From Strix aluco (taxonomy: Eukaryota > Chordata > Aves > Strigiformes > Strigidae), in assembly GCF_031877795.1 (NCBI RefSeq), contig NC_133948.1, positions 15,454,948 to 15,518,947 of the forward strand: DNA of 64,000 nucleotides. The letters are read 5' to 3'. Both the position numbers and the translations under genes were made by a program. The notes beneath the pieces are model-generated. The model saw only the letters and a list, made by a program, of their open reading frames with translations. It did not search any database and had not been told where the DNA came from. Shown piece by piece: positions 1 through 10,814 of the stretch. The stretch's first letter is position 1, and every line of letters starts with the position of its first letter.

Positions 1-1504
1 GGCAGGCAGCTCCATCCCGAGGGGCTGCCTGTGCCATTGGCCACTGCAGGCGCCTTGCCGGGGGCTGGGTAGGAGGAGCAGGAGGAGGGGACGGGGATCC
101 TGGTGGGGAGAAGAGACAGGACACCATGGTGAGGGCAGCTTGGCCAATGCAGCCCAGCCACCATGAAGGCTCAGCTGTTTTCCTTCCTGGAGGAGCTGGA
201 CCTGGGGATGGGTGCTGGACCTGGGGATGAGTTCTTGCCCCCAGCTCCCCAGCAGAGGTAAGCCCGGCTTTGGGCAGAGCTCCCTTCACCCCCAGTCATG
301 TGCCCAGTGGGACCAGGGCACCGACCTGGCAGGAGCCCCTTGGTGAGCAGGGCAGAGCCCACCACCCCCATGAGCCCCCTGACATCAGATGAACCTCTGA
401 GCCACCAAACCAAGCTTGTTCACCTCTGGACAACCCCAGCCACCGAGGATGTGCCACTATGGGGGTCTTCACAGTGGTCAGTCCCTACCAGCATCAGCTC
501 AGCCTGAGCAGGGGGTCCCCATTTCTCCCCACAGGCACAGCCGCGGTGGCTCTGGTGTAGGTGATGTTGAGACGTGCATTGAGATGAGCTCCCCATGGCC
601 ATAACTCCATGGACAGGAGCTCATAATGTTCTTGCGAGGTCTGGAAACTCTCAGCCCCTTGTAGGAGTCGTGGAGGATCCAGCACCGCAGCAAAGAGGGA
701 AATAATTCTAGGGCATGGCCCCAGAGACGAGCTCATGGGCCCTCGGGGAGCACTGAGAACAACTTGTGTGTTATTTGAGATGCCCGGAGCAGGGAACAGA
801 GACCACGGTGTCCAGAGACTTTGGACACCGTTAATGAAGTTGCAAAGCTGATCCTTGATAACGATCCCACCCAGCAGCACGGGTCAGGACGTAGCTTATG
901 AAACACCCACAGGTGAATCTTGTTTATAAGCTTAGAGATAAATTTAATACCAGGAGAGATGGCCAGGAGCTGAGCCCTGCTGAGCACCAGCTTTCACCAT
1001 GACAGGCAGCAGAGAGCTTTGAACCTACCCGTGCCTATCTCTGTGGGTGAGAGTTTACATGTGGCAGCTCTCTGGTTGCTCTTGAAGGACGAGCCTTTGA
1101 TAAAGAGCTCCTGAAAAACTGTCTCTGCTCTGCCTGCTGCTCCTGGCTGCCAGGGAACATCTCCTGTGATGCTTTTCCTTCTTCCAGAGGATATGAAACT
1201 GCGGTGAGCAGGAGTTCTCCTGCACCTCCTTGTCCCCTCCATCACCCAAGAGATGAGTGCTGCCTGCCATTTTGCAGTGGGTCCCCCCTGGGGTGTGTCC
1301 CCTGCCCCCCAAGGAGTTAAGGTTCACCTTTCCCCCTGCCACGAAACAGGGCGCGGTCTCCAACAGGAGGCTGTAGGAAGGGGACTTCTCGGTGTGAAGC
1401 CACCAGAGCCTGGAAAGCCCCAGGACCACCTCTGGTTGGGGATGCCCATTGTGAAACAGGATGGCCAAGCTACCAGGGGGGACCCGTGGGGACCCCACAC
1501 TCAC
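1..1504 (-). other. GAL3ST1: GAL3ST1 intron between first and catalytic coding exons (left part cut off)
   Basis: No open frame resembling the sulfotransferase catalytic domain or any other protein is visible here. Given the donor at 1,504-1,503 on the minus strand, this is best read as intron. I see no repeat family I can name in it. Confidence 0.6.
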
Positions 1505-1629
1505 TCTGTCACGCTGACTTGCAGTGGGGGGATGGCGTAGGAGTAGAGCAGCAGCATGAAGCTGGTCAGGAGGGTCCCCAGGACGAGCCCCTTGCACATG
1601 GACCTCCAGTGCTTCCCATGGTGCAGCAT
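1505..1629 (-). CDS. GAL3ST1: GAL3ST1 first coding exon (galactosylceramide sulfotransferase, partial)
   Basis: Galactosylceramide sulfotransferase is a Golgi type II membrane enzyme that transfers sulfate from PAPS to the 3-OH of galactose to make sulfatide, a myelin and kidney lipid. This exon encodes 41 residues plus two bases. It starts MLHHGKHWRSMCKGLVLG, followed by a hydrophobic anchor and YSYAIPPL, which closely matches the start of the human protein (KGLVLGALFTSF, YSYAVPPL). The ATG is at 1,629-1,627. The splice acceptor precedes 1,638, so the exon includes 9 bases of 5' UTR. The donor is GTGAGT just below 1,505. The catalytic exon with the PAPS-binding motifs is not in positions 1-1,504 in any frame, so it must lie beyond the left edge. 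Gene order GAL3ST1 then PES1, both minus, matches human 22q12. The identification is firm despite the short length. Confidence 0.88.
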
Positions 1630-2349
1630 CCTGGTCACCTGTGGCCGGCAGAGAGGAGAGCTGTTAGCACCAGGGGATGGAGAAGTGAGGACTGAGGGGA
1701 CTGTGAGACCCAAATCACAAGCAAATAAGGCACGGGGACATCTCACAGGCATGGGAAGTCCTGGAAAGCCTCTCACTGCGCTTTTCGGCACTGGCACTGC
1801 AGGGAGAGAGGTGAGCCAGCACCATGTGTGTCCTGGCAGTGGGCGCAATGGCTTCATGGCCAAAGAGCAGCAGCTCTGGCTGCCCTGTGCACCCTTTGCC
1901 TGCCTTGAGAAAATCCAAAGCCACTCCCTGGCCCAATGCACGAGCAGTTGGAGAGGCTGCAGGGCTGGAGATGGGAGGGAGAAAGGAGCTGTGCCACGGG
2001 GCCCGCAGAGTGAACATCCTCTACCAGGCTGCACCCTGGCACCGAAAAATCACTGACATGGGCAGGAGCTTTCCAAGGGTGGTTGGGATCCCTTTTTGCA
2101 AGAAAATCTCCAGGCTGGATCAGGAGCTACATCAGCTCGGGATGTACTGGATGCTGTGACATCCACCCAGCGCAGCCTTGCCCGCTTCTCCCAGCCCCTC
2201 CAGCAGCACCGGCTGCAAGGGGGCTCACGGCTCCCCTCGGGCCACAGCACCCGCACCTTTGGGTGGCTCGGGGTGGGGACCAGGGGGACGCAGACCTGAT
2301 GGACAAAGGGGGTCCGGGGCAGGGTAGGACCCCCCTCCATGCACAGCTG

Positions 2350-2725
2350 ACACTTTCATACACATAGGTACATGCACGATTGCACACAGACCTGCACACA
2401 AACACCCATGCATGCACACACGCGTGCGTGCACGTAGGGACACACGTCTCCGTGCACACCCCCGCATGCACACCCACACATCTGTGCGTGTTCGTGCATC
2501 CACGTGCATGCACGGACACACACACATGTTCACACACACACGTATGCACTCACGAATCCCCCTCAAGGACACAGACACGCTCATGCATGCACACCCCGGC
2601 AGACACACACACCTCTGTGCACACACAGGGACACACACATGCATGCCCGGGGAGGCACACGGACATGCACATACATGTACACTCACACATGCACGCTCAC
2701 ATGCATACACGTGCACACACAGCCC
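2350..2725. repeat. CA/CACG-rich alternating purine-pyrimidine tract
   Basis: About 375 bp made of imperfect runs of CACACA, GCATGCAC and CGTGCGTGCACG. It is an interrupted microsatellite/minisatellite rather than a pure (CA)n. The alternation, with CG steps, is the sequence type known to adopt Z-DNA. Apparent His/Thr/Cys-rich open frames across it are repeat artefacts. Confidence 0.85.
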
Positions 2726-3382
2726 CACAGCAGGCAGCCCCAGCCCCGCCGCCCCCCAGGCCGCCCCCTCCCCGGTGCCGTTCTCCCCCCGCAGCCCCCG
2801 GCAGCACCTGCCCAGCCGCCGCCGCTCGCCGCAGGCCTGGGGATATGGGGGGCACCGGCAGCTCCGGTGCGCCAGCCACCGCATTGCAGCAGGGCTGTCC
2901 TCTGAGGCAGGACAAGGGGACGAGCCACCCGTGACCACGGCAGCTGCTGCTGGGGGGGCTGGGAGCGGAGCCCAGCAACGGGGAGCACCCCCAGACCTGG
3001 AGGACAAAGCCCTGGGTGGTCCCTCCAGCCTTGCACCCCCATTTAGCAGCACCCCTCTGGCTCCCAGGCATCCTTCGGCCAAGGCTGGCCACGCTCCAGT
3101 GAATAACACCCTGCAAACACCCCCCAGCCCCCTGAGCCTGCCGCAGCATCGTTCCCTTAGAGCCTCGTAGCTCCAGCAGATAATTCAGAGAGACAAAATC
3201 CCGGCTGGGGGAGCCGTGCTTTACACCCAGACGCATTTTAGCCTCTCCAACCCCCACGTAGCAAAGACCCCCAAGGATTTCTAAGCTAAACCCCAAGCAG
3301 AAAGGTTACCCGGCCAGCGTGAAGGGTGCCCAGGGCACAGCGAGCCCCAGCTGCTGCTCCCGCCTGCCTCCCCCTCTCTCGG

Positions 3383-3400
3383 CCCCCCCCCCCCCCCCCC
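3383..3400. repeat. Homopolymer run of 18 C
   Basis: An uninterrupted C run (G run on the minus strand) inside a GC-rich upstream segment of GAL3ST1. It may be polymorphic in length and is prone to sequencing error. Confidence 0.9.
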
Positions 3401-6400
3401 AGTTGCCTCCTGCCGCTGAGATTTCCAGCTCGATGAATAATGAATGGAAAATGCAACCGGAGCCTGGGGCTGCGGCCGGGTGCTGGGCACAGCTCATCCT
3501 GGCACCCAGCGCGGCAGCTGGGGGATGCCGATGGGGTGGGGGCACATGGCGGCACCCCACAAGCGCGCCCAAGCTCGCCCAGGCACTCCCCCACTTTGCC
3601 CTGCAGCAGGGACCACCGGGTTTGGCAGGGCTGGTCACATCCCACCTCTTCCCAGGCGGTTTTCTGAGCCGCTGGCAAGCGTGGCAGGAATGGCAGGGAC
3701 ACAGGGGTGTACGGTGTAACCACAGCGGGTGGCTACGGCCCTACCCCAATATCACAGCACGGGTGTGAAGCCCAGAGGGTTTCGCGTGCCTGGGAGCAGC
3801 CAGGGTTTGGTCTTACACTGTGGCCGTCATCGCGCCATGGTCACCATCCGCAGCGCCGGCATCACCTGGAAAAGCCGCTGGCAGGAGCCGGGCAGCGCCG
3901 GAGGGGACACCCGTTACCCACCTGCGTGGGTGCTGCCAGCCGGGAGCGAAGCGGCATCCCACCGGCTCGCAGGCTGTCCTTGGCGCCGCGTCGCGGGGCA
4001 CAGCGCTGCCGAAGCAAGAGAGCTGGCGCTGTTAACTCCCCTCGCAGCTCCCGGCCCGGCGGGGGACCCCGCCATCCCCCTGGGACAGCACAGCACCCTG
4101 GCCCCACGCACCGGGATGCCAAGAGGATGTCTCGCTCCACCCAGGCTGGCTCCCCTGGGGTGGTTTGGGCAAACAGTTCCCTACCCAGTTACTCTATTGA
4201 CTTTACCTTAAATGAGTGGCTTAATTATTAATAGCTCGCCAGGAAAAATGCGGCGATGGAGGCGTTGCTCCTGGGGCTCCCATTAGCGCGGGGCAGCCGC
4301 GGCGCCAGCTCTCTGCCGGCTGCTTGAAATTCCCAGCTGGAGGACGCGGCTGCACCAGCCATTTCCCCACGGATCACCCCCCAGGATGGCCCACGCGGCT
4401 CCACAGCCCTGTCCCCATGTCCCAGCAGCTCCCCTGGTCCCTGGGGACATCTCTGAGCCTTCTTTCGGGTTTTTCCTATAGGAGCCATCTCCTTTAAGGC
4501 CAAACCACCGCAGAGAACACACATCCACCTGCTGCTTGCTCCTCCTGCCCCTACAAGCCTACGACCACGCTCTTTTTTTCCTACGTGCCCAATGCCACAC
4601 AGCCATGGTGCTTCCTACCCCCCAGTCCCCCTTGTACACCCCTGTGGGTGCAAACACCCATCCCCACCTGCCCCCTGGCACCCTGCCCCATAGAGCTGCC
4701 CCCCAAGCATCCCACCGCCCCCCAAACATCACCTTTTCCTTTGCTTAAGCTGCTCTCGGTGAGCCGTCCCTCTCCTCTCCTGGGCTGGCCGGGGCGCAGG
4801 GGGAGCGGGCGGCGCGGGTCGGGGGTGCCAATACTGCTCCGACATGGAATAAGCTCGTCCCAGGCAGCTCCCCGCAAACGCTGGCTTTTCCAAAGCCTCC
4901 CCACCAGCCCACGATCTTTATAGCATCACCAGTGTCCCAGCCCTGTATCACTGGCCTGGGAAGGGGGAAAAAAGAATGAGAGAAATGAGCCACTGCCGAG
5001 AGGGATGCGGGGCTGCGGCCGGGCACTGCCCGGCTCCCCCGGGACGGCCGGGCCAGGCCCTGGGTGCCTGCTGCCACCCCGAGCCTCCGGTCTCCCCACC
5101 CACTCCCGGCGGCACAGAGGAGGCATTCAGCCCGCTGCCTGCCCGCTGCCTGCCAGCGCCGAAAACAAGGGGGCCATTTGTCTCCATCTGCGGTGCCGGC
5201 CTCAACGGGGACATTGTCACTGCCGGCCCCACACCCGGCCTCTCCGCTCCCCTGCACCGCCACGCCACTGCCAGCCCCCAGCCCAGATTGGCCCCGTAAG
5301 CCGGCACCCACGGCAGTGGGAGCCAGGGTGGCGGGGTGCTGCCGGCTGAGCGGGTGACAATGGCTGCCCCTTGGTGGTGGCACCCAGCTCCTCTCCTCCC
5401 TGCGGGGCCAGTACTCACCAGCCACCATCCTCCTCCCATGGGACGGCTTATGGCCAGGCTGTCACCTCCTGCCACTGGAGCTCACCCTGGGGTGGGGAGT
5501 GTGGCCCCACAGCCCTGACCCAGCCGCCTGCTCCCTGGGGTGTAACCGCAGGGCACCCCTGGGCCATGCCCGGCACCCACCTGAGTATCCATGATGGAGG
5601 TGTTTGGGGTTCCGAGCTTGTCCCCACAGGGCTTGGGGTCACCCTGCCGAGCCCCAGGTGGGCAGGCAGCTATTGCCCCATTGCAGGCAGCTGCCACATC
5701 CTGCCCTGCCTCGGCAGGACCGGTTCTCACCCTGGGGTTAACCTGCGCAACCCCCGACAGCCCCAGCCAGTGCTGGGGGACGAGAAAAGCCAGAATATCC
5801 TCTGTTATCGCAAGAAGAGGGACGAAGAGCTGCTGCCTCCCTGCAGGCACTGTCCCCGCTGGCATGTTCCCGGGACAGACATCCCCTGGTGTCCCCAGCC
5901 CCAGTCGAGGGATCCCATCTGGCTCCTCAAAATTAAAGCCCGAAGCTGTGCCAGCCATGCCAGGCTGGCCGTGGGCAGCGGAGAGGAACGGGCACCTCTG
6001 GGCGATGGAGAGGAGCAAGCAAACGTGCAAGCAAGCACAAGCAAGCGCGAGAGCGCGCCCTCCAAAATTCAACGCCGGGACGTGCCCACCTGCCGCGGGG
6101 AAGGCAGAGGCTGCTGCTGGGATGGGGACACTGCTCAGAGGCAGTGTAACGCCCGAGCGCGCCGCAAGCACGCAGCCCCCCCGAGCTCTTATTTGACGTG
6201 TTTCCAGTTGCACCCAGCCCTGGCTGGAGTCATGCCTGGGATTTATCACTCATCTCTTCCCTCCGCCCCCCCAGAGGCCCATGTGTCACAGGTAATGGTT
6301 GCTGCATGAAATAACCACAACATCGGATTAAATAACACCCCTGGCTCCACCACCTGCTCTGGCTCTGGCCACTCGCCTTTCCATCCTCTTACCTGAATTT

Positions 6401-7204
6401 GCCCTGGAAACAGCAGTGCAGGGGCAAGGAGCCATCCCACCCCCTCTCCTCTTAATTCCAGGTTTCCCTCTTTTTTGGGGGGATGGCGCTGTGAAGGGTT
6501 TCCAGCTGGAAGAGGACTGCAGTGGCTGGGATGTGGCAGCTCAATGGAGGGATGCTCACAGCCTTGAGATATGATGTAAAGGAGCTGGGCAGCTGTGACG
6601 CCCCATCTCCCACACTTCATGGGGTGTAAACCATCCCCAGGAGGGCTCCCCCACCCCTTGTCCCCCATCCCCTGACCTGGGAGCAGGCAGAGTGAATCAC
6701 CCCCCAGATTTGGGGGTCCAAAGAAAGCACTCACACTGAAAACCGTGACCGCTGGGGAAACGCGTGCCAGAGCTGGAGATGCAGAGGGATTTGGAGAGGA
6801 GCACGAGCAGATGGTCGGAGCGGCGGGCAGCAGCACTGCGGTGGCACACCCCGTCTGGGCCAGGGCTTGGCCCCGTCAGACACTCGTTGGCCAGGTGCGG
6901 CGTCAGGAGCTTTTATCGGGCAGAAAAGCTGTCATTAGTGTTGGTGAAAGAAGGGGAACTGGTGGCTGTTGGGGTGGTGCAACTGGTTCGTGGTCATCTG
7001 GCCAGGCAGGCTGGCAGTGGGGCTGCTGCCTGCAGTTGTCTCTGCCTGCCGGTCCCACCGCCCTTTCCTTATCTGCTGTCCCAGCGCGGGGTCCAGTGGC
7101 TCCCGTGGGGTTGGGAAGCCCCTTTCAAGGTCTCCTACTGCATGGTGGAAGCCCGGTTCTGGGGGTGCAGCCTCAGAGGTGGTCAAACCCCCTCCTTTTC
7201 TGAG

Positions 7205-7350
7205 ATGTGAAGACAAGGAAGGATGGAAAAAGCAAGCAAAAAAAAAAAGGGAAAAGAAAGGCAAAACTCTCCCAAGCCCCCAAAGGTAGAAAAACGAATA
7301 AAAAGAGGGTGAAAGGGACAAAAAGAAAAAATGAAAGAAGAAAAGAAAGG
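7205..7350. repeat. A/G-rich (polypurine) low-complexity tract
   Basis: The plus strand is almost all A and G, in patterns such as GAAAAAGCAAGCAAAA, AAAGAAAAAATG and GAAGAAAAGAAAGG, broken by one short pyrimidine patch near 7,268-7,278. It is simple sequence with no coding signal. Confidence 0.75.
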
Positions 7351-7463
7351 TGGGCCGTTATTGACAGTTCCTTATCTGTGCTGTTGCTTGTCACTGCTGG
7401 GGGTTATCAACCCCCCGGGCTGGCAGCACTCACGGTGAGTTCACCGCCACTCCCCACAGGAGT

Positions 7464-7905
7464 GCCATGAGGTGGCACAGCCTTCACCTCGGCTGGGCTG
7501 GGCAAGAGGGTGTCCTCCAAAACATCCCACGAGATGACGTAACCTTCACCACAGCGGAGCACAAGGGTGTCCCCACAAAAAGCCCGTAAGACAACCAGTC
7601 TTCACCATGGCTGGGGACATGGCGTCCACACCAAAGGCCCCATGAGACAGCACAGCTGTCACCACAGCCAGAGACCGCATGTCCCCGTAAAAGGCCCCAT
7701 AACCTTCACCACAGCTGGGAACCAGGTGTCTCCATAAAAATCCCGTGAGATATCACCGCTTTCAGCACAGCTGCAGACGAGGGTGTCCCTGTCAAGCCCC
7801 ATGAGATACCACAGCCTTCACCTTTGCTGAAGACAAGGGTGTTCACGTAAGGCCCATGAGACAACACAACCTTCACACCCCGACCAGGCCGTGCTCACCA
7901 AAACC
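7464..7905. repeat. Diverged minisatellite, about eight units of roughly 55-62 bp
   Basis: Repeated units carry the landmarks CCCATGAGAC, then CACAGCCTTCACC, then AGCTG(G), then AGGGTGTCCCC. Unit starts are near 7,464, 7,525, 7,582, 7,640, 7,702, 7,740, 7,796 and 7,853. Units differ by substitutions and small indels, so the array is old. It sits in non-coding DNA upstream of GAL3ST1. Confidence 0.8.
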
Positions 7906-8334
7906 CTACAAAAACCCCACAGCAAGTCCCCCCACCTTGGGACACCCCTTCCCAACTTCTAGAATAGGCTAGAAAAGGGAAAAAAACCCCCCATATCTTG
8001 CACAAAAACAAGCATTACCCTCCTCCTCTCCCTGGAAGGAAGACAGCCATGAGTAGGCCTCAGGGCTGTGCATAGGCCCCGGTGAGGAAAGGCACATGGG
8101 GGTGACTGTTTTGGGGGAAAAGAAACAGGATTTAGGGGAAAGGTGGGGGGGGATAATGCCACCAACGCTGGGGCCGCCCTAGTTTCTCCATGCATTGCTT
8201 TACCTTAGCCGAGAGCCCCAAAATAACCTCTCCTTCACGCAAAAAATCGCTGCCCTGGCCTCTTGCTGGGAGAGGGAGAGCGAGCCCCCAAAACCTTTGC
8301 CTTGTTCCTTGGCAAGCGACCTAACAGCGTCCCA

Positions 8335-9905
8335 GTGGGGTTGGAGGCACCTCTGGAGGTGTGCAGGGTTTGTACGGCGGGGGTTTTGGTAGCAGGGGAG
8401 GGGGCTACAGCGGTGGTCCCCTGTGAGAAGCTTCTGGAAGCTCCCCCGGCTCCAAGTCAGACCCAGCTCCGGCCAAGGCCGAGGCAATTAGTGATGGTGG
8501 CTGCACCTCTGTGATAATGTGTTTAAGAAGGGGAACTTGAGAGGGGGGTGGGACTTTGAGGAAGCGTTATGAGAAGGACACCTATGTGAACACTGAGGTC
8601 AGCGGGAGGAGGAAGGAGGGGAGGTGTGCCAGAGCAGAGACCCCCTGTATCTCGTGGTGAGAGGGCAGGGCCACCCCCCTGCCACCCATGGGGGTCACTG
8701 GAGGAGCAGAGATCCACCCAGAGAACCCCCAGGACTCTGTGGGAAGAAGCAATCCCCGCCGTTGTAGTTCAGCACTGGGAGGACTGCAACACATGGAGGT
8801 GATCCACGCTGGAGCACCTCAAGAGGAATGTATCCTGCGGGGAGGACTCACGGTGGAGGGCTGTCTCCTGTGAGAGGGACACCAACGTGGAGCAGAGGGA
8901 AGAACGCAGAGGAGCGCTTTTCTACCTGTGCTGGAGAGGAGGTAGAGATACTGGGAACAAAACTGAGCCCGGCAAGAAGGGAGGGGTGGGGGGAGGTGTT
9001 TTTAAGATGTGGTAATGCTCCTCTCTCTCTCTTTCTGTCTGTTAAGTGTCATTGTTAGTGTTTTGAATTAAAGTGATGTCTTTTTTTAATTCCCCTAACC
9101 AGTCTATCTTTTGCCTGTCACCCTAATGGGTGAGACACCCCTCCCTGTCCTTATCCTAATTCCTGAGCCTTTTTCTTCATTTTTTCCTTCCCAGCACTGG
9201 AGGGGGAAGGGGAGGGTGAATGGCTGTGTGGTGCTCAAGCTGCCCTCTGGGCTCAAACCATGACAGAAGGTCAGCTGGCCCAACATCCCTGGTCATGGTG
9301 TCTCCATGGATGGAGACTCCACTGCCTCTCTGGGCAATCATGTGCCAGTGCTTGGTCACCTTCACAGTGAAGAAGTGTTTCTTGTTCAGAAGAACCCTCC
9401 TGGGTTTCAGTTTGTGCCTGTCGCCTCATGTCCTGGCATGGGACACCACTGAGAAGAACCTGGCTCCATCTTCACACCCTCCCCTCAGGTATTTATACCC
9501 ATTGGTAAGATCCCCCTGAACCTTGTCTTCTCCAGTCCCAGCTCTTTGCAGCATTTCCTCCTAGAAAAGATGCTCCAGTCATCTTGGTGGCCCTTCACTG
9601 GATGTGCTCCAGCGCGTCCATGTCTCCGTGCGCTGGGGAGCCCATCGCTGGACACAGCACTCCATGAGCGGCCTCACCAGTGCCGAGGAGCAGGGCCACC
9701 TCCCTCAACACTCCTCACGAGGCACCATTAGCCCTCTTTGCCCCAAGGGCACGTTGGTGGTTTATGGTTAAGTTGGTGCCCAACAGGACCTCTAGATCCT
9801 TTTCCGCAGAGCTGCTTTCCAACCTCGTGGCCCCTAACACGTCCTGGTGCCTGGGGCTGCTCCTCCCCCAGGCAGGACTCTGCGCTTCCCCTGGTTGAAC
9901 AAAAT
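8335..9905 (-). mobile_element. CR1 LINE fragment, minus orientation, split by a solo LTR
   Basis: Two pieces, 8,335-8,359 and 9,266-9,905, read continuously as the 3' region of an avian CR1 in reverse orientation. Landmarks are 'GGCACCTCTGGAGG' running on to 'TCAGCTGGCCCAACATCC', then 'TCACAGTGAAGAAGTGTTTC', 'TGGATGTGCTCC', and 'CCTGGTGCCTGGGGCTGCTC'. The 5' part of the LINE is missing, as is typical. The element lacks any intact reverse-transcriptase frame. Confidence 0.85.
8360..9265 (-). mobile_element. Solo LTR of an avian ERVL-type endogenous retrovirus (fossil)
   Basis: A solo LTR in minus orientation. Its 5' edge reads TGTCATGGTTTGAGCCCAGA from 9,265 downward, the same start as the plus-oriented copy at 51,818. 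The internal segment with 'GAAGCTTCTGGAAGCTCC' is shared too. It is flanked by near-identical 5-bp repeats (GGAGG at 8,355-8,359 and GAAGG at 9,266-9,270), which lie within a CR1. No gag, pol or env remains beside it, so the internal part was lost by LTR-LTR recombination. It is younger than the CR1 it interrupts. The ERVL class is inferred from the 5-bp target repeat. Confidence 0.82.
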
Positions 9906-10240
9906 GGACTCAAGAGTTGGCTCTCAGCACCCAGCTGGGGCGGAGCAGACCCTACCCAAAGCTGCTGCTGGGAACAAGGACTGGCAAAAGGTGACCAGGA
10001 GCAAGGGAACAGCCACGGTGCCCCCGGGTTGTGGAGCAGGGACCGGGCTCTGACCCTTCTGCTCCACCTCGCAAGTACCTACTCACCCAGGGCAGGATGA
10101 GGAGCCATCTCCAGCCCCACGCACATCGCGGATGAGCTGCTCCACTCCTCCTCCGCCGTGCCCAGCACCGGGCAGAACACAGCACAGTCACACCACCCCA
10201 CCGTGGCCAGGAGAAAACAGACAACACATGCCACCGGTGA
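9906..10240. other. Short intergenic segment downstream of PES1
   Basis: Between the CR1 and the probable PES1 poly(A) site I see no gene, RNA or named repeat. Confidence 0.5.
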
Positions 10241-10251
10241 AGCGTCACCAC

Positions 10252-10257
10252 CTTTAT
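10252..10257 (-). terminator. PES1: Candidate PES1 poly(A) signal AATAAA
   Basis: AATAAA on the minus strand, about 560 bases after the PES1 stop codon (10,815-10,817). This would give a 3' UTR of roughly 0.58 kb. No better-placed canonical hexamer was seen between. Confidence 0.6.
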
Positions 10258-10814
10258 TTAAAAATAAAAATACAACAGAAGTACAGCCTACTACGTGGAT
10301 GCTGGGAGGGCGGCTCCGCACTGGGCAGAGGCCAGGTTCCCCTCTGCTGCGGGCTCCTCTCCGCCAAAGCTGGGGCAAAGTCCTGCTCTTTGTGCCAAGC
10401 CTCAAAAATACACTGTAATGCCCTGTCATGCCAGGCAGTCCTGGAGAGCTCCTGCTCCACCATGGGGGTTTGGCTCCTCACCCCCGCCAGGCTGTCCCGG
10501 AGGGTCCTGAAAGAGCCCAGAGCTCTCCTTGGCCTCCTCTTCCTCACTTGCCACTCCTGCAGGTCAGGAGGCACCAGCATGAAGGGGACAGTCCTTGTGA
10601 CACCGATGTCACAGCCCAGGCCAGGCAGCAGCACCAGCAGAGGGGAGCCGAGGGAGCCCCGCAAAAGGCACAATGGGAAGTGTATTTACAAACGGGAAGT
10701 TTTAATTTAGCGTTTCTGTCCCAAGAGCAAAACTGAGGGTTTTTCACCCAAACGCAATGGTGTCTGCAGGGTGCGGCCACCCAGCCAGGCCCTGCAGGGA
10801 GCCCCTGGGCCCTG

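Larger units (their letters stand above)
1639..8334 (-). other. GAL3ST1 upstream region: 5' UTR introns and regulatory DNA
   Basis: About 6.7 kb of GC-rich DNA upstream of the GAL3ST1 coding start. It probably holds non-coding first exon(s) and promoter(s), but I cannot place them. Long open frames here, such as one of about 312 codons near 5,371-6,309, look like a by-product of high GC and simple repeats. Their translations are Pro/Gly/Ala/Ser-rich with no recognisable domain. Named contents are the alternating CA tract (2,350-2,725), a run of 18 C (3,383-3,400), an AT-rich islet (4,176-4,245), an A/G-rich tract (7,205-7,350) and a minisatellite (7,464-7,905). Confidence 0.5.

Noticed and set aside
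2225-3170. Long His/Thr/Cys-rich frames on both strands
   Set aside because: They translate the CA/CACG repeat tract; no unique sequence supports a gene.
5371-6309. 312-codon plus-strand open frame upstream of GAL3ST1
   Set aside because: Pro/Gly/Ser/Ala/Cys-rich, no domain, overlapped by equally long frames on the other strand. GC-rich DNA produces such frames by chance.
10254-10673. 139-codon minus-strand open frame downstream of PES1
   Set aside because: Falls in the expected PES1 3' UTR, with no splice signals or domain to support a separate gene.
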